Positions 1 to 8,245 are shown, numbered from the stretch's first letter. The stretch: DNA of 57,031 nucleotides from CAZKFA01 sp964551925 (GCA_964551925.1 CAZKFA010000006.1:1-57031), one strand, 5' to 3'. Made by a program: numbers and translations. The notes: a model not told the origin generated them from the letters alone.

Positions 1-443
1 CGGAATTCTGGCTTAGCTAATTCTTCAATATCTCGTAGAGCATAAATTTGAGTTTTGGCTTTTTGTAAATTGGCTAGTCTAAACTCAGCATATTGCTTAT
101 CTCCTCCTGGAGCTGCTAATTGAGCTTCTAGGGTGAGGTCTTTCTCTAGTTGTTTAAACCCTTCTCTCTTTAAGTGCGTAATAGCATGCTGATATAGAGG
201 ATTAATAAAATCATCTTTAATAAACCCTAATTCTTTATTGTTATAGATGTCAGTCGGTATACGTCCTTTAGCTACACCATCTTTAATATTGATGTACGCC
301 TCGAAGGCAACTGCCGCGCGATCTAGCATAAATTGCCCCTTAATCGAATCTCTTTTGAAATTTGATAGGGCTCTAACATCGCGTACATCGCGATTTGGTG
401 AGGAGGCACCAGATTGATAAGGATTAAAACCAATAGGATCCAT
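1..443 (-). CDS. Hypothetical protein, 3' end outside window
   Basis: An open frame starts at ATG 443 and runs off the left edge after 147 codons without a stop. The product is hydrophilic and charged, with no signal peptide or membrane segment, and its second half (EAQLAAPGGDK, then a stretch rich in Ala, Lys and Glu) looks helical. I do not recognise a family. It lies 35 bases downstream of the Tat-signal gene on the same strand and may be cotranscribed with it. No convincing Shine-Dalgarno sequence precedes the ATG; a TGTTATCAA box ends 7 bases upstream, which would fit a leaderless start. Confidence 0.6.
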   Translation of the reverse strand, partial: MDPIGFNPYQSGASSPNRDVRDVRALSNFKRDSIKGQFMLDRAAVAFEAYINIKDGVAKGRIPTDIYNNKELGFIKDDFINPLYQHAITHLKREGFKQLEKDLTLEAQLAAPGGDKQYAEFRLANLQKAKTQIYALRDIEELAKPEF

Positions 444-478
444 AATTATATTGATAACAAATTAAGATTAAGCTTTGG

Positions 479-1048
479 TTAAGCATTCAAAGCATCAAGA
501 AATGCTTGCTTCGATTTAATTATAGGATCAATAAACTTCACTAACCTGATATTTTTAGCCGCACTCAAGCCTAAGCCTCTGCGGGCACCAATGACTCCAT
601 CTGGACTATCTGGATATTGTAATTCCTTTGGTTGTTTATCATTGATTTCTCTAAGAGTGGTAGCAGTATCAGTATATAGTGAACGTGCCAATTTCGTTAA
701 TTTTGCACGCTCTTCTTCGGCAGCTTGTTTTGCTTCCTTTAGTATGCGTATGAACTTAAGACTGGCAAGGGCATCCACATCTTTTGTTTTACTAACATCA
801 TTAAACGTATTCCAATATTCAACATCTCCAGCAAGCGGATCAAATTTAGGATCCGCTTTGATCTTAGCTCTGAATTTTTCTGGATCATTTTGTTCTTTAA
901 AAAGAGCATCATAGTCAAAAATAGGTTGGCGCTTAGCAGGCTGGAAATCTTTAGGCTTCTCTTGTGCTTGGAGAGCTACAGCTGGAGCCATGGCCCCGGC
1001 TAATACAGCCCCCATAAATGCTCTTCTACTAGGGTTGACTTCTACCAT
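479..1048 (-). CDS. Tat-exported hypothetical protein
   Basis: This 189-residue protein begins with a twin-arginine signal: SRRAFM at residues 7-12, a hydrophobic Ala/Gly stretch, and a likely cleavage site near AVALQAQ (residues 24-29). Tat export implies that the protein folds, possibly with a cofactor, before crossing the inner membrane. The mature part is Lys/Asp/Glu-rich with a helical central segment and no cysteine or familiar active-site motif. I do not recognise the family. A TAAAAT box ends 9 bases before the ATG and no Shine-Dalgarno site is visible. The partial gene at 1-443 follows on the same strand, so the two may form a small operon. Confidence 0.7.
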   Translation of the reverse strand: MVEVNPSRRAFMGAVLAGAMAPAVALQAQEKPKDFQPAKRQPIFDYDALFKEQNDPEKFRAKIKADPKFDPLAGDVEYWNTFNDVSKTKDVDALASLKFIRILKEAKQAAEEERAKLTKLARSLYTDTATTLREINDKQPKELQYPDSPDGVIGARRGLGLSAAKNIRLVKFIDPIIKSKQAFLDALNA

Positions 1049-1133
1049 AATTCTTTAATTTTAACACACCCAGGAGCTTATCTTAACTAGATTTTAACCT
1101 AAATATGTAATCCTATAACTGGGGATATTAATA

Positions 1134-1931
1134 TTGTCCATTAATATCAACAACACAAGACCGCCTACGGCAAGGACTGGGGCGAGAAAAGCGATTACGG
1201 AGATTAGTCCTAGTGCTGGCACGCCAAAAACTGAAACTAATTCTACCGAGAATAATCCTTCTGCTAAACCCGAAGAGAATCCTGAATCTAGTCCGGTTGT
1301 AACTCAGCCAACTCCTCAAAAAGAAAGTATTACTTCACCGGTAAATTACGATGCGGTTTTAAACAAGAACAATAATGTTTCTAGTGCTGCAATGTTAGCC
1401 TTGCTTCCATTGATGGCGCAGCTTTTGTTTAGCAATAATTCGGCGCAAGCTATGCCGCCATCTCAAAGCACGAGCATTCCTCAAGCAGATCCTAATAAAT
1501 CTATTCCAGAAGTTAATACTAAACCAATCACTACTGATGATTTAATTTCAACTCCACAAACCGTAAGTGAGGCTCCTGTGGATGGCACCGACAGATCGCG
1601 GCTCAAAAGTAATTTTGAAACTCTTGTTGAACATCCAAAGTTTGGAGAAGAATTTAGTCGAGCGTTCACACAGAATGCTCGTAGAGAGGGTTATGAGATT
1701 GCCGATGCTAAATTAGATTTTGATAGCCTTGCACATATAGAAGATAAAGAGTTTGTTGATCTCATTAAAATGACAGCTCATTCTATGAAAGACACAGTAC
1801 CTTATTTGCATCAGCATAGTTTTGATCCTATTACCAAACTACCTGACTATATGGAAAAAATGTTTTTGTATAATGATGAGCCTAGCAAGCCAAGTCGATC
1901 TTTGTTTGACAATGTGGAGTTTGTTAATTGA
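1134..1931 (+). CDS. Hypothetical protein with ARKA N-terminal motif
   Basis: The frame opens with a TTG at 1134, preceded by GGGG at 1121-1124; no ATG or GTG occurs near it in frame. The 265-residue product has a polar, low-complexity N-terminus rich in Thr, Ser, Pro and Asn. A hydrophobic stretch follows at about residues 85-99, ending close to AQAMP, which could be an internal membrane anchor. The C-terminal half is a more ordered charged region. The N-terminal segment RPPTARTGARKAITEIS resembles that of the unrelated protein at 3683-4672. Function is unknown. It is transcribed divergently from the Tat-signal gene, 85 bases away. Confidence 0.6.
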   Translation: MSININNTRPPTARTGARKAITEISPSAGTPKTETNSTENNPSAKPEENPESSPVVTQPTPQKESITSPVNYDAVLNKNNNVSSAAMLALLPLMAQLLFSNNSAQAMPPSQSTSIPQADPNKSIPEVNTKPITTDDLISTPQTVSEAPVDGTDRSRLKSNFETLVEHPKFGEEFSRAFTQNARREGYEIADAKLDFDSLAHIEDKEFVDLIKMTAHSMKDTVPYLHQHSFDPITKLPDYMEKMFLYNDEPSKPSRSLFDNVEFVN

Positions 1932-1951
1932 ATACCGATCAAAGTTTTTTA

Positions 1952-2197
1952 TTACACAATCCGGTCAGTAAGCAATTCCTGCTTTGCCTTGATAAATAAA
2001 TCTTTCCAAACAAGCCAAATTAGATCTTCGTGATGGCGCATGGTCAATTCCGGCTTCTTACCAATTCTTCTAGCTGAGCTAAAAGTATCTTGGGTTACAG
2101 TCTCGTGATCCTCAGCATTGTATTTGTCCTTTAAGCGCTGAATAGCTAATTTTAAGCCATTGTCCACGACAATGGTCTCCCCTGTTGTTGTTTGCAT
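1952..2197 (-). CDS. Small hypothetical protein, 81 aa
   Basis: The gene has a strong Shine-Dalgarno sequence (AGGGGG) ending 6 bases before its ATG at 2197, which supports translation. The product is a soluble, charged 81-residue protein with no signal peptide, membrane segment or cysteine. The C-terminal half (HHEDLIWLVWKDLFIKAKQ) looks like an amphipathic helix rich in tryptophan. I do not recognise a family. It lies on the same strand as the gene at 2344-3072, with 146 bases between them, and converges on the gene ending at 1931. Confidence 0.6.
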   Translation of the reverse strand: MQTTTGETIVVDNGLKLAIQRLKDKYNAEDHETVTQDTFSSARRIGKKPELTMRHHEDLIWLVWKDLFIKAKQELLTDRIV

Positions 2198-2318
2198 TTA
2201 TTTCCCCCTAAGCAAATTCATCTATGTTGCCGTCATTGACAACAACAGTATATAAAGAGGAGACTCAAGACTATATTGTTGAATCTCCATCGAATGAATT
2301 AGTCTATAAGGACTATAT

Positions 2319-2334
2319 ACCCAATTTTTTGGGT
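2319..2334. terminator. Short palindrome, possible terminator
   Basis: ACCCAA and TTGGGT form a 6-bp stem around a TTTT loop just downstream of the gene ending at 2344 on the minus strand. Neither strand has a proper T-run after the stem, so termination is only a possibility. Confidence 0.3.
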
Positions 2335-2343
2335 TTGTAACAT

Positions 2344-3072
2344 TTATTCAAAATACTGTTTATACCTAGAATCCTTCTTCACTTTTTCTTCAATGAAGGA
2401 CTTCATCTCATCACGAACAATCTTAGTTAGCTCAGCAGCTTCTTCACCAAAATGCCTTTTGTTGAACATGCTGTTGATCCTGCTCAGAACACTTTTGCAA
2501 GTGTTAGGTAGTTCTATTAGCGTTGGCGAATAACACATCTCATGGTCAGAGCTGTTTGGAGTTGAGTCAATTATTGACTGAATGGCCTTGGCATCAAGTT
2601 GCTCTCTTAGATAAGTTCTTAATTCTTCTACTGACCTTATTTGTTTTTCTTCCAAGGCATTGTGTAACGCTGTTAGGTAGTGAGCTTCAAATCTTCTGGC
2701 GTAATTGTGTGCGTACAGTTTTCTTCCGCGTTCTTCAGATATATTAAATTCTATAAGTTTAGTTTTCAGATTTGCTGTGAATCTTTCTAGCAGAGCAGTT
2801 TCTTTTGGATGAACTTTTGTGGTGCTTGCGGTTTTGCTTGCGGTAGGCTTTTCTAATAACGCTGTTAACCATTTGAGACAAGCTACAGTTTCTGCTTCAG
2901 TCGAATTCTGACCAAAAGGGTTAGACAAGTGACTAAGATTCTGACGGATATAATCTATTTTGACGGCGTCTGGGCTTGTTGGGTCTGGTGTTTGTGATAA
3001 AAATGTCGCTCCAGCAACTATACTGCTAGCTCCGCTGAGTCCACGCGCTAAATTAAAGGTAATATCTGACAT
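2344..3072 (-). CDS. Hypothetical protein, 242 aa
   Basis: The product starts MSDITFNLARGLSGASSIVAG, with a small-residue N-terminus, and continues as a charged helical protein without obvious membrane segments or signal peptide. The C-terminal 50 residues are strongly charged and probably helical. I recognise no family. Its first residues loosely resemble those of the small protein at 46841-47035 (MSD, then N, RG, S and A at similar spacing), but the stretch is too short to prove relatedness. The start is supported by an extended -10 box (TGCTATTAT, 3080-3088) ending 7 bases before the ATG. Confidence 0.65.
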   Translation of the reverse strand: MSDITFNLARGLSGASSIVAGATFLSQTPDPTSPDAVKIDYIRQNLSHLSNPFGQNSTEAETVACLKWLTALLEKPTASKTASTTKVHPKETALLERFTANLKTKLIEFNISEERGRKLYAHNYARRFEAHYLTALHNALEEKQIRSVEELRTYLREQLDAKAIQSIIDSTPNSSDHEMCYSPTLIELPNTCKSVLSRINSMFNKRHFGEEAAELTKIVRDEMKSFIEEKVKKDSRYKQYFE

Positions 3073-3079
3073 GCTTTAG

Positions 3080-3088
3080 ATAATAGCA
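3080..3088 (-). promoter_or_regulatory. Extended -10, leaderless start at 3072
   Basis: TGC-TATTAT ends 7 bases before the ATG at 3072. Transcription starting about 7 bases after the -10 would begin at the start codon. No Shine-Dalgarno site is present. Confidence 0.55.
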
Positions 3089-3123
3089 CGGACTGTTTAC
3101 CTGAGGCAACTGGCAGATTCCCC

Positions 3124-3161
3124 AAAACAAAAACACCCCACGCGATTAAGCATGAGGTGTT
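3124..3161 (-). terminator. Intrinsic terminator of the RRM gene
   Basis: On the minus strand, AACACCTCATGC and GCGTGGGGTGTT pair as a 12-bp stem (two G-U wobbles) around a 6-base loop, followed by a T-run. It starts 22 bases after the RRM gene stop codon. The wobbles work only in minus-strand RNA, which fixes its direction. Confidence 0.8.
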
Positions 3162-3183
3162 TTTTGGTAAGAAAGATTTGTTT

Positions 3184-3501
3184 TTAGTATCTTCTTTTTT
3201 GACCGCCGCCGTAGCCTCCGCCACCGCCGCCGCCACCGTAGCCACCACGGCCACCGCTACTACTTCTTTCAGTATTTTCTCTAGCGTTGTCGATCTGCAA
3301 TTTACGTCCTTGGTATTCAGTGCCATTAAGCTCTTCTTTAGCAGCATTTGCTGATTCAGAGTCAGCGAAAGTCACAAAGCCAAAGCCTTTGCCTTCGATT
3401 ACTTTACAATCCGCAATCTCCCATTTCGCGCTCAAAAACTCATTCAACTCTCTGCTAGAGACTGAATATGCTAAATTACCTACGTACAATTTTTTGTTCA
3501 T
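3184..3501 (-). CDS. RRM-domain RNA-binding protein, Gly-rich tail
   Basis: A single RNA-recognition motif covers about residues 1-78, with RNP2 (LYVGNL, residues 5-10) and RNP1 (KGFGFVTF, about 38-45). A glycine/tyrosine/arginine-rich tail follows, ending QKRRY. Proteins of this form in cyanobacteria are cold-inducible RNA chaperones; that role is inferred here. I place the start at ATG 3501, because GGAGG lies 8 bases upstream at the right spacing. An in-frame ATG at 3516 overlaps this Shine-Dalgarno sequence and would add five residues in front of the domain. An extended -10 gives a leader of about 75 bases, and a strong terminator follows, so the gene is probably monocistronic and well expressed. 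Confidence 0.93.
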   Translation of the reverse strand: MNKKLYVGNLAYSVSSRELNEFLSAKWEIADCKVIEGKGFGFVTFADSESANAAKEELNGTEYQGRKLQIDNARENTERSSSGGRGGYGGGGGGGGYGGGQKRRY

Positions 3502-3584
3502 TGAAATTTCCTCCATTTCATTATTAGTAACTGTGAAACGAGGATAAACAATTAAACTCAGACTTTCAAGAAACCTTAGTGCAC

Positions 3585-3593
3585 ATTATAGCA
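3585..3593 (-). promoter_or_regulatory. Extended -10 promoter of RRM gene
   Basis: TGC-TATAAT on the minus strand predicts a transcript start near 3578 and a leader of about 75 bases before the ATG at 3501. No consensus -35 is found at 17 bases; a TTGACC lies too close. Cold-shock RRM genes often have long leaders, so the leader may be regulatory. Confidence 0.65.
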
Positions 3594-3682
3594 TGAGGTC
3601 AAGCGTTATTTGTAAACATTATGATTACTGCAAGGGCTAACCCTTACCTTGGGGCTTCGCCTTGCAATAATAAGCCTTTAGT

Positions 3683-4672
3683 TTACCCAGTCTTCTCCGC
3701 TAGTTCTGCAAAAAGTAAATCATCTGAAGCTTTGAGTATCGATATCACAGAATCTTTGACCTTATTTATGGCAGCGGGTACCGCAGTGACTGACTCAGCA
3801 CCACGATTGCTCGCTTGAATGCTATGAGCCAGAGTCCAAGTGCTTTTGAGGATGGTGTTGACTTGGGTCTTGAGCGAATCTTGTTTTGCTTGATCTAACG
3901 CAGAGCAAGTATAAGGATTAGCAACTACTACTAGGTGATTTCGCGTGCCGGAATTCCTTGGTAGTCCATTGAACTCAGTGCTAATCTCTCCAGTAGGAGC
4001 TTGACCACGATCAAAAACTTCAACATAGCTGAGCTCTTTAATCGTGCTCTCTGAGAGGAACTCAGTCCTTAGTTTATCTATGCCATCACAAAGGGCTTTG
4101 ATCTGTGCTTGTGCTTGTGGATTAATTGGTTGCTGCCCTAGAGCTTCTAAGTTAAGCTCTAATTGTTTGAACGCATCTTTGTTAGGACTGTTTGCTTGTC
4201 CTGTTATCACAGCACGTTGCAGTTCAGTGCGATGCTTATCGATAATCTGACGCTCACTGCTATTTGTAGACAGCTTACCATAAGGGTTACAAGAGACAAC
4301 CTCCTTGTTTGGTAGAGCACTATTTGCTCTCAGTAAACAGAGATTCATCACTCCACTTGTCGACTGTAATAAATTAAATCTATGCATAGCGCTGCCATAT
4401 TTCGTAACCTCACTAGGATTGAATTCCTTGAGTTCTGTGCGTAGTAAGTTCTCTCTACGAATAGCTTCGTTGGCAATGGTTGCAAGAGTCCGCCCCTTGT
4501 TTTCAACTTCAGTTGTGGATTGGCATCCAGAACTTTCGGCAGCAGCTCTGCGTTTTTTGATTGCCTCAGTTTCGTGGTAACGAACACTAGCTATTGATAT
4601 TTTACTGATCACGGCTTTGCGTGCTTGTGTTGTTCCTGACGGCCTTATTCCAGGTCCTTCTGTATTTGACAT
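3683..4672 (-). CDS. Hypothetical protein with ARKA N-terminal motif
   Basis: This 329-residue soluble protein has no signal peptide or membrane helix. It is rich in Ala, Thr, Gln and Asn and probably mostly helical. Its N-terminus (IRPSGTTQARKAVISKIS) matches the pattern at the start of the otherwise different protein at 1134-1931. The start is supported by AGGAGAG about 6 bases before ATG 4672. I do not recognise any domain. It is divergent from gcvP. The shared N-terminal segment could be a targeting or secretion signal, but nothing else in the sequence shows this. Confidence 0.65.
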   Translation of the reverse strand: MSNTEGPGIRPSGTTQARKAVISKISIASVRYHETEAIKKRRAAAESSGCQSTTEVENKGRTLATIANEAIRRENLLRTELKEFNPSEVTKYGSAMHRFNLLQSTSGVMNLCLLRANSALPNKEVVSCNPYGKLSTNSSERQIIDKHRTELQRAVITGQANSPNKDAFKQLELNLEALGQQPINPQAQAQIKALCDGIDKLRTEFLSESTIKELSYVEVFDRGQAPTGEISTEFNGLPRNSGTRNHLVVVANPYTCSALDQAKQDSLKTQVNTILKSTWTLAHSIQASNRGAESVTAVPAAINKVKDSVISILKASDDLLFAELAEKTG

Positions 4673-4781
4673 TTTCTCTCTCCTATTTATTTCAAGGCTC
4701 CCATGCCTTGATTCCCATGTCTGATATAAGTCAGAGTTAGGATATTATTTGACAAAATTTCTTAAAATACGACTTTTCACT

Positions 4782-4790
4782 TGCTATAAT
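4782..4790 (+). promoter_or_regulatory. Extended -10 promoter of gcvP
   Basis: TGC-TATAAT ends 9 bases before the gcvP ATG at 4800, predicting a leader of only about 2-3 bases. A TTGACA at 4749-4754 is 30 bases from the -10, too far to be its -35. Confidence 0.65.
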
Positions 4791-4799
4791 TGAATCACG

Positions 4800-7457
4800 A
4801 TGCCTTATTTGGGAATTAACGATCAAGAACGCGAGCTAATGCTTGAGAAGATCGGAGTTACTACTATTGATGATTTATTTATTGATATACCCGAGAATTT
4901 ATTACTGAAGCGTGATTTGAATCTTGAAGAGGGCTATAGTGAATGGCAGTTGCTGAGATACTTTCAGGAACTTGCTCAGAAGAATAGCTACTCTACTAGT
5001 TTCAAAGGCGCAGGCTGTTATTTACATCATGTGCCAGCTCTCGTCTCCACTATATCATCGCGAGCAGAGTTCTTAACTTCCTATACTCCTTATCAACCGG
5101 AAGTTTCTCAAGGAACGCTTGAAGCAATTTATCGCTTCCAGTCTTATATGGCAGAGCTTACGGGTATGGATATCGCGAATGCTTCTATGTATGATGGCGC
5201 AACTGCGCTTGCTGAGGCGATTACAATGTCTTGGCGATTGAATAAGCAGCGTAAAATTTTTCTTTCTAAATATATTCATCCTGAGTATCTCAGTGTTGTG
5301 CGTAGTTACTTAGATCCGCTTGCTATTGAATATAGTTTCTACGAAGCTATTTGTGATATCCCAGCAGGTTCTACTGTTGTAGTGCAGAATCCAAATTTCT
5401 ATGGAGAGCTTGTTAGTAACGAGGCGGCTTGCATTATGCAAAGAACAGTCGCTGACCAGAATTTATTCCTTATTGTGGCGGTGCCCGAAGCTTATGCTTT
5501 AGTAGTTGGTCATAGACCTGATGAGATAGGAGCACAGATTGTTTGTGGTTCGGCGCAATCCTTTGGCAACCCAATGCACTATGGTGGTGCGCAGGTTGGT
5601 TTCATCGCTTGTAAGCAAGACTATGTCAGGCAGATGCCGGGGCGTATAGTTGGTAAGACTCAAGATCGCAAAGGACAAACAGGTTATGTTCTAACTTTTC
5701 AAACTAGAGAACAGCATATTAAACGTGAGAGAGCGAGTTCTAATATTTGTACTAATCAATCTCTGCATGCGCTGTGTACGGCAGTTTACTTGACGCAGAT
5801 GGGCAGTAAAGGCTTGACTGATATTGCAAAAGATATTTGGACTAAGACAGAAGCTCTTAGTAAATCTTTAGCAGTATTTCCTGGGATTGAAATCAAAACC
5901 GAAAATAGTTTTAATGAATTCTGTGTGGCAATAGATCCTCATTCACCTCTGACTGAGTTGTTTGATTCAGTCGCAGTTAGAGTTTCTACTTTATTACGTC
6001 AGAGTTCTAATTTATTTTCGCTTGATTTTAGTAAAGAGCTTTATTTGTTTGCTGTCTCAGAAGTACATGCGCTTGAAGATCTTAATGCTTTACTTGAGAA
6101 GGTTTCTCAATTGCTCTCAAAGCAAGGTACAGAGCTGCCTTTGCCAAGAATCACCCAGCAGACTTTAGTGAGCTTAGAAAAAGGTTTCGCAGAATTGCAG
6201 AAACCAAAGTTATCAATTCCTGATCGCGGAGAACTAGAAGTTTGTCGATATTTTACTAATCTTTCTCAGCAGAATTTTTCTATTGATACTAACTTCTATC
6301 CATTAGGTTCTTGTACTATGAAATATAATCCTAAGATTAACGATCAGGTTGCTATGAACCAGTCCTGGACTAGCTTGCACCCTTACGCGCTAGACAGCCA
6401 AGCTCAAGGCGCACTTGAAGTCTATGTTGAGTTGAACAAGGCTCTTTGTGAGATAACTGGTTTCCATAAATTCACACTACAGAGTGCTGCTGGTGCTCAT
6501 GGTGAATATACGGCGTTGTTGATGGCTAAGCAATTTTTTGCTGATAAGGGAGAGGCACGTAACATTGTACTAGTGCCAGATTCAGCGCATGGTACTAATC
6601 CAGCTTCAGCCTCTATGGCTGGCTTCACGACTATCTCTGTACAATCAACCAAAGACGGTAATGTTGATCTTGCTGATTTGAAGCATGTCTTAGCTGAGCA
6701 TCAAGGGCAAGTGGCGGTGTTTATGCTCACTAACCCGAATACTTTTGGGTTGTTTAATCAGAATATTCTAGAAGCAGTGAAGATTATTCATGATGATGGT
6801 GGTCTGATGTATTATGATGGCGCCAATCTAAATGCTATTGCTGGTATCTCTAGACCTGGTGATATGGGTTTTGATTTACTGCATTTGAATTTGCATAAGA
6901 CNNNNNNNNNNNNNNNNNNNNNNNNNNNNNNNNNNNNNNNNNNNNNNNNNNNNNNNNNNNNNNNNNNNNNNNNNNNNNNNNNNNNNNNNNNNNNNNNNNN
7001 NCGTATTGGCCAGACTGCAACTCTGAGTGCTAATTATTTACAAGCGCGTATTCGTCAAAGTGCGATTCTTTCAGAGAATGAGATCTTGCAACCAAAATTT
7101 AATCGTCTCTGCAAACATGAATTTATTATCACTGCTTCTCGGCTGAAGGAACTGTACGGCATTACTGCTTTAGATGTAGCTAAGCGCCTGCTTGATAAAG
7201 GGATACACGCACCGACGATTTATTTCCCTATTACTATTCCTGAAATCATTATGATCGAGCCAACAGAGACTGAACCTTTGGCGGCACTTGATTCTTTAAT
7301 ACAAGCTCTTGAGGAGATAGTCTTAGAGGCAATAGAACCTTCTACTAGAGAGCTTCTCAAACAAGCGCCACTGACGACGAAGTTCTCTCGCTTTGATGAG
7401 GTGCGTGCAGTTAAAGATCCTATACTAAGTTCTAGAATGGAAGCTGGTTGCTGTTAA
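4800..7457 (+). CDS. gcvP: Glycine dehydrogenase (decarboxylating), fused P protein
   Basis: P protein of the glycine cleavage system: PLP-dependent decarboxylation of glycine and transfer of the aminomethyl group to lipoyl-GcvH. Residues 1 to about 440 match the GcvPA subunit (MPYL start, GATALAEA). From about 460 onward the sequence matches GcvPB, with FYPLGSCTMKYNPK, DSAHGTNPASA and the PLP lysine K700 in LNLHK. The two halves, separate proteins in many bacteria, are one polypeptide here. A 100-N gap begins directly after K700 and removes the glycine-rich loop; from family spacing I infer about 75 residues are missing, so the natural length would be near 925. The gene ends by overlapping the gcvH stop by 3 bases, convergently. 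Confidence 0.95.
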   Translation: MPYLGINDQERELMLEKIGVTTIDDLFIDIPENLLLKRDLNLEEGYSEWQLLRYFQELAQKNSYSTSFKGAGCYLHHVPALVSTISSRAEFLTSYTPYQPEVSQGTLEAIYRFQSYMAELTGMDIANASMYDGATALAEAITMSWRLNKQRKIFLSKYIHPEYLSVVRSYLDPLAIEYSFYEAICDIPAGSTVVVQNPNFYGELVSNEAACIMQRTVADQNLFLIVAVPEAYALVVGHRPDEIGAQIVCGSAQSFGNPMHYGGAQVGFIACKQDYVRQMPGRIVGKTQDRKGQTGYVLTFQTREQHIKRERASSNICTNQSLHALCTAVYLTQMGSKGLTDIAKDIWTKTEALSKSLAVFPGIEIKTENSFNEFCVAIDPHSPLTELFDSVAVRVSTLLRQSSNLFSLDFSKELYLFAVSEVHALEDLNALLEKVSQLLSKQGTELPLPRITQQTLVSLEKGFAELQKPKLSIPDRGELEVCRYFTNLSQQNFSIDTNFYPLGSCTMKYNPKINDQVAMNQSWTSLHPYALDSQAQGALEVYVELNKALCEITGFHKFTLQSAAGAHGEYTALLMAKQFFADKGEARNIVLVPDSAHGTNPASASMAGFTTISVQSTKDGNVDLADLKHVLAEHQGQVAVFMLTNPNTFGLFNQNILEAVKIIHDDGGLMYYDGANLNAIAGISRPGDMGFDLLHLNLHKXXXXXXXXXXXXXXXXXXXXXXXXXXXXXXXXXXRIGQTATLSANYLQARIRQSAILSENEILQPKFNRLCKHEFIITASRLKELYGITALDVAKRLLDKGIHAPTIYFPITIPEIIMIEPTETEPLAALDSLIQALEEIVLEAIEPSTRELLKQAPLTTKFSRFDEVRAVKDPILSSRMEAGCC
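6902..7001. other. 100-N assembly gap inside gcvP
   Basis: Exactly 100 N, so the length is a placeholder. The flanks are not duplicated, so real sequence is missing. The reading frame happens to continue through it. Confidence 0.95.
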
Positions 7458-7822
7458 ATGGTTTCGATGTATTCTAAATACTCATCTTCTTCCATGGTCT
7501 CGACATCGTCAATATCGGTTTTTTTCACTGGAGAGATTTCTACAATCCAAGTATCAGCGTTAATTTCTTCTGGCGTGGAGATCGCATCAGGATTGGTCTG
7601 TAATAATTTGACATCGCAGGGTGCATAAATATCACCAACGGCTTTGACGGACTCAAGGATCGCTAAAGATTTGCCAGTTTTGAATTCATGTTTAGAGGCT
7701 TTTTGTTCTTCAACAAAAACAATATCCCCAAGTTGGTCACAAGCATATTGACTGATGCCCATACGATATCGGCCATCGCCCATATACTCTATCCATTCAT
7801 GTGTTTTTAAATACTGTTTCAT
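7454..7822 (-). CDS. gcvH: Glycine cleavage system H protein
   Basis: A small (122 aa) lipoyl-domain carrier that shuttles the aminomethyl group between GcvP, GcvT and Lpd. The lipoylated lysine is K60 in ESVKAVGDIYAP, and the N-terminal HEWIE and the C-terminal WIVEISP segment are typical of the family. The length is normal. It lies head-to-tail against gcvP, with overlapping stop codons, so the two carry separate promoters. A TATAAA at 7839-7844 (minus strand) is a possible -10, giving a short leader with only a weak AAGAAG site. Confidence 0.95.
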   Translation of the reverse strand: MKQYLKTHEWIEYMGDGRYRMGISQYACDQLGDIVFVEEQKASKHEFKTGKSLAILESVKAVGDIYAPCDVKLLQTNPDAISTPEEINADTWIVEISPVKKTDIDDVETMEEDEYLEYIETI

Positions 7823-7890
7823 AGCTTCTTGCTCAATCTTTATATACCATGAGTTCTGATGAAATTGAAAATTTTATCCTAGTATATTCT

Positions 7891-7911
7891 TATTGAGAAC
7901 TAGTCTCAATA
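7891..7911. promoter_or_regulatory. Perfect 8-bp inverted repeat upstream of gcvH
   Basis: TATTGAGA and TCTCAATA are separated by 5 bases, with no following T-run. It sits about 50 bases upstream of the likely gcvH -10 and about 95 bases before the gene at 8007. An operator is more likely than a terminator, but this is inference. Confidence 0.4.
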
Positions 7912-8006
7912 ATTCGGTCTCGCCCACTTATAAAATAGGGGATAATACCTATAGATTTGTCAATTCTTATCAAAAATCTTAACTCAAAACACTTGTATAG
8001 GCATAT

Positions 8007-8216
8007 ATGGCAGCACAACCATACATCTTAAGCGATATTGAGAAGGCGAAAATGAAAAAGCGCATTCACTATTTTCGCACCATGCCAGAGCAGGTTCGCA
8101 AGAACTCTGCTAACTTGGAGAACGGCTTCAAGGCGGTATTACGCGATTTTGTTGATCATGAAATTAAATCTGTTTTAGTACATGGCAGAATAACTTTTTT
8201 AAATTGTGGAAGCTAA
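8007..8216 (+). CDS. Small hypothetical protein, 69 aa
   Basis: A basic, soluble 69-residue product with a charged helical N-terminal half and no signal peptide. No family is recognised. There is no good Shine-Dalgarno sequence; TATAGG ends 5 bases before the ATG. The abrupt C-terminus (RITFLNCGS) might indicate a truncated gene. It lies 37 bases ahead of the ABC permease, which has its own -10. Confidence 0.45.
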   Translation: MAAQPYILSDIEKAKMKKRIHYFRTMPEQVRKNSANLENGFKAVLRDFVDHEIKSVLVHGRITFLNCGS

Positions 8217-8236
8217 TGGGTTTGTTCTTACATTCT

Positions 8237-8245
8237 TGCTAAAAT
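8237..8245 (+). promoter_or_regulatory. Extended -10, leaderless ABC operon
   Basis: TGC-TAAAAT ends 8 bases before the GTG start at 8254, predicting a leaderless or nearly leaderless transcript for the permease-ATPase pair. Confidence 0.55.

Noticed and set aside
3048..3347. Minus-strand Ala/Val-rich frame below the RRM gene
   Set aside because: It is the glycine-codon-rich RRM tail read in another frame and passes through the terminator.
4749..4790. TTGACA at 4749 paired with TATAAT at 4785 as a sigma-70 promoter
   Set aside because: The spacing is 30 bases instead of about 17; the extended -10 alone is the more likely promoter element.
4672..4800. Possible glycine riboswitch upstream of gcvP
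   Set aside because: The -10 box lies only 9 bases before the ATG, leaving no leader for a riboswitch, and no tandem aptamer-like structure is visible in the 127-base space.
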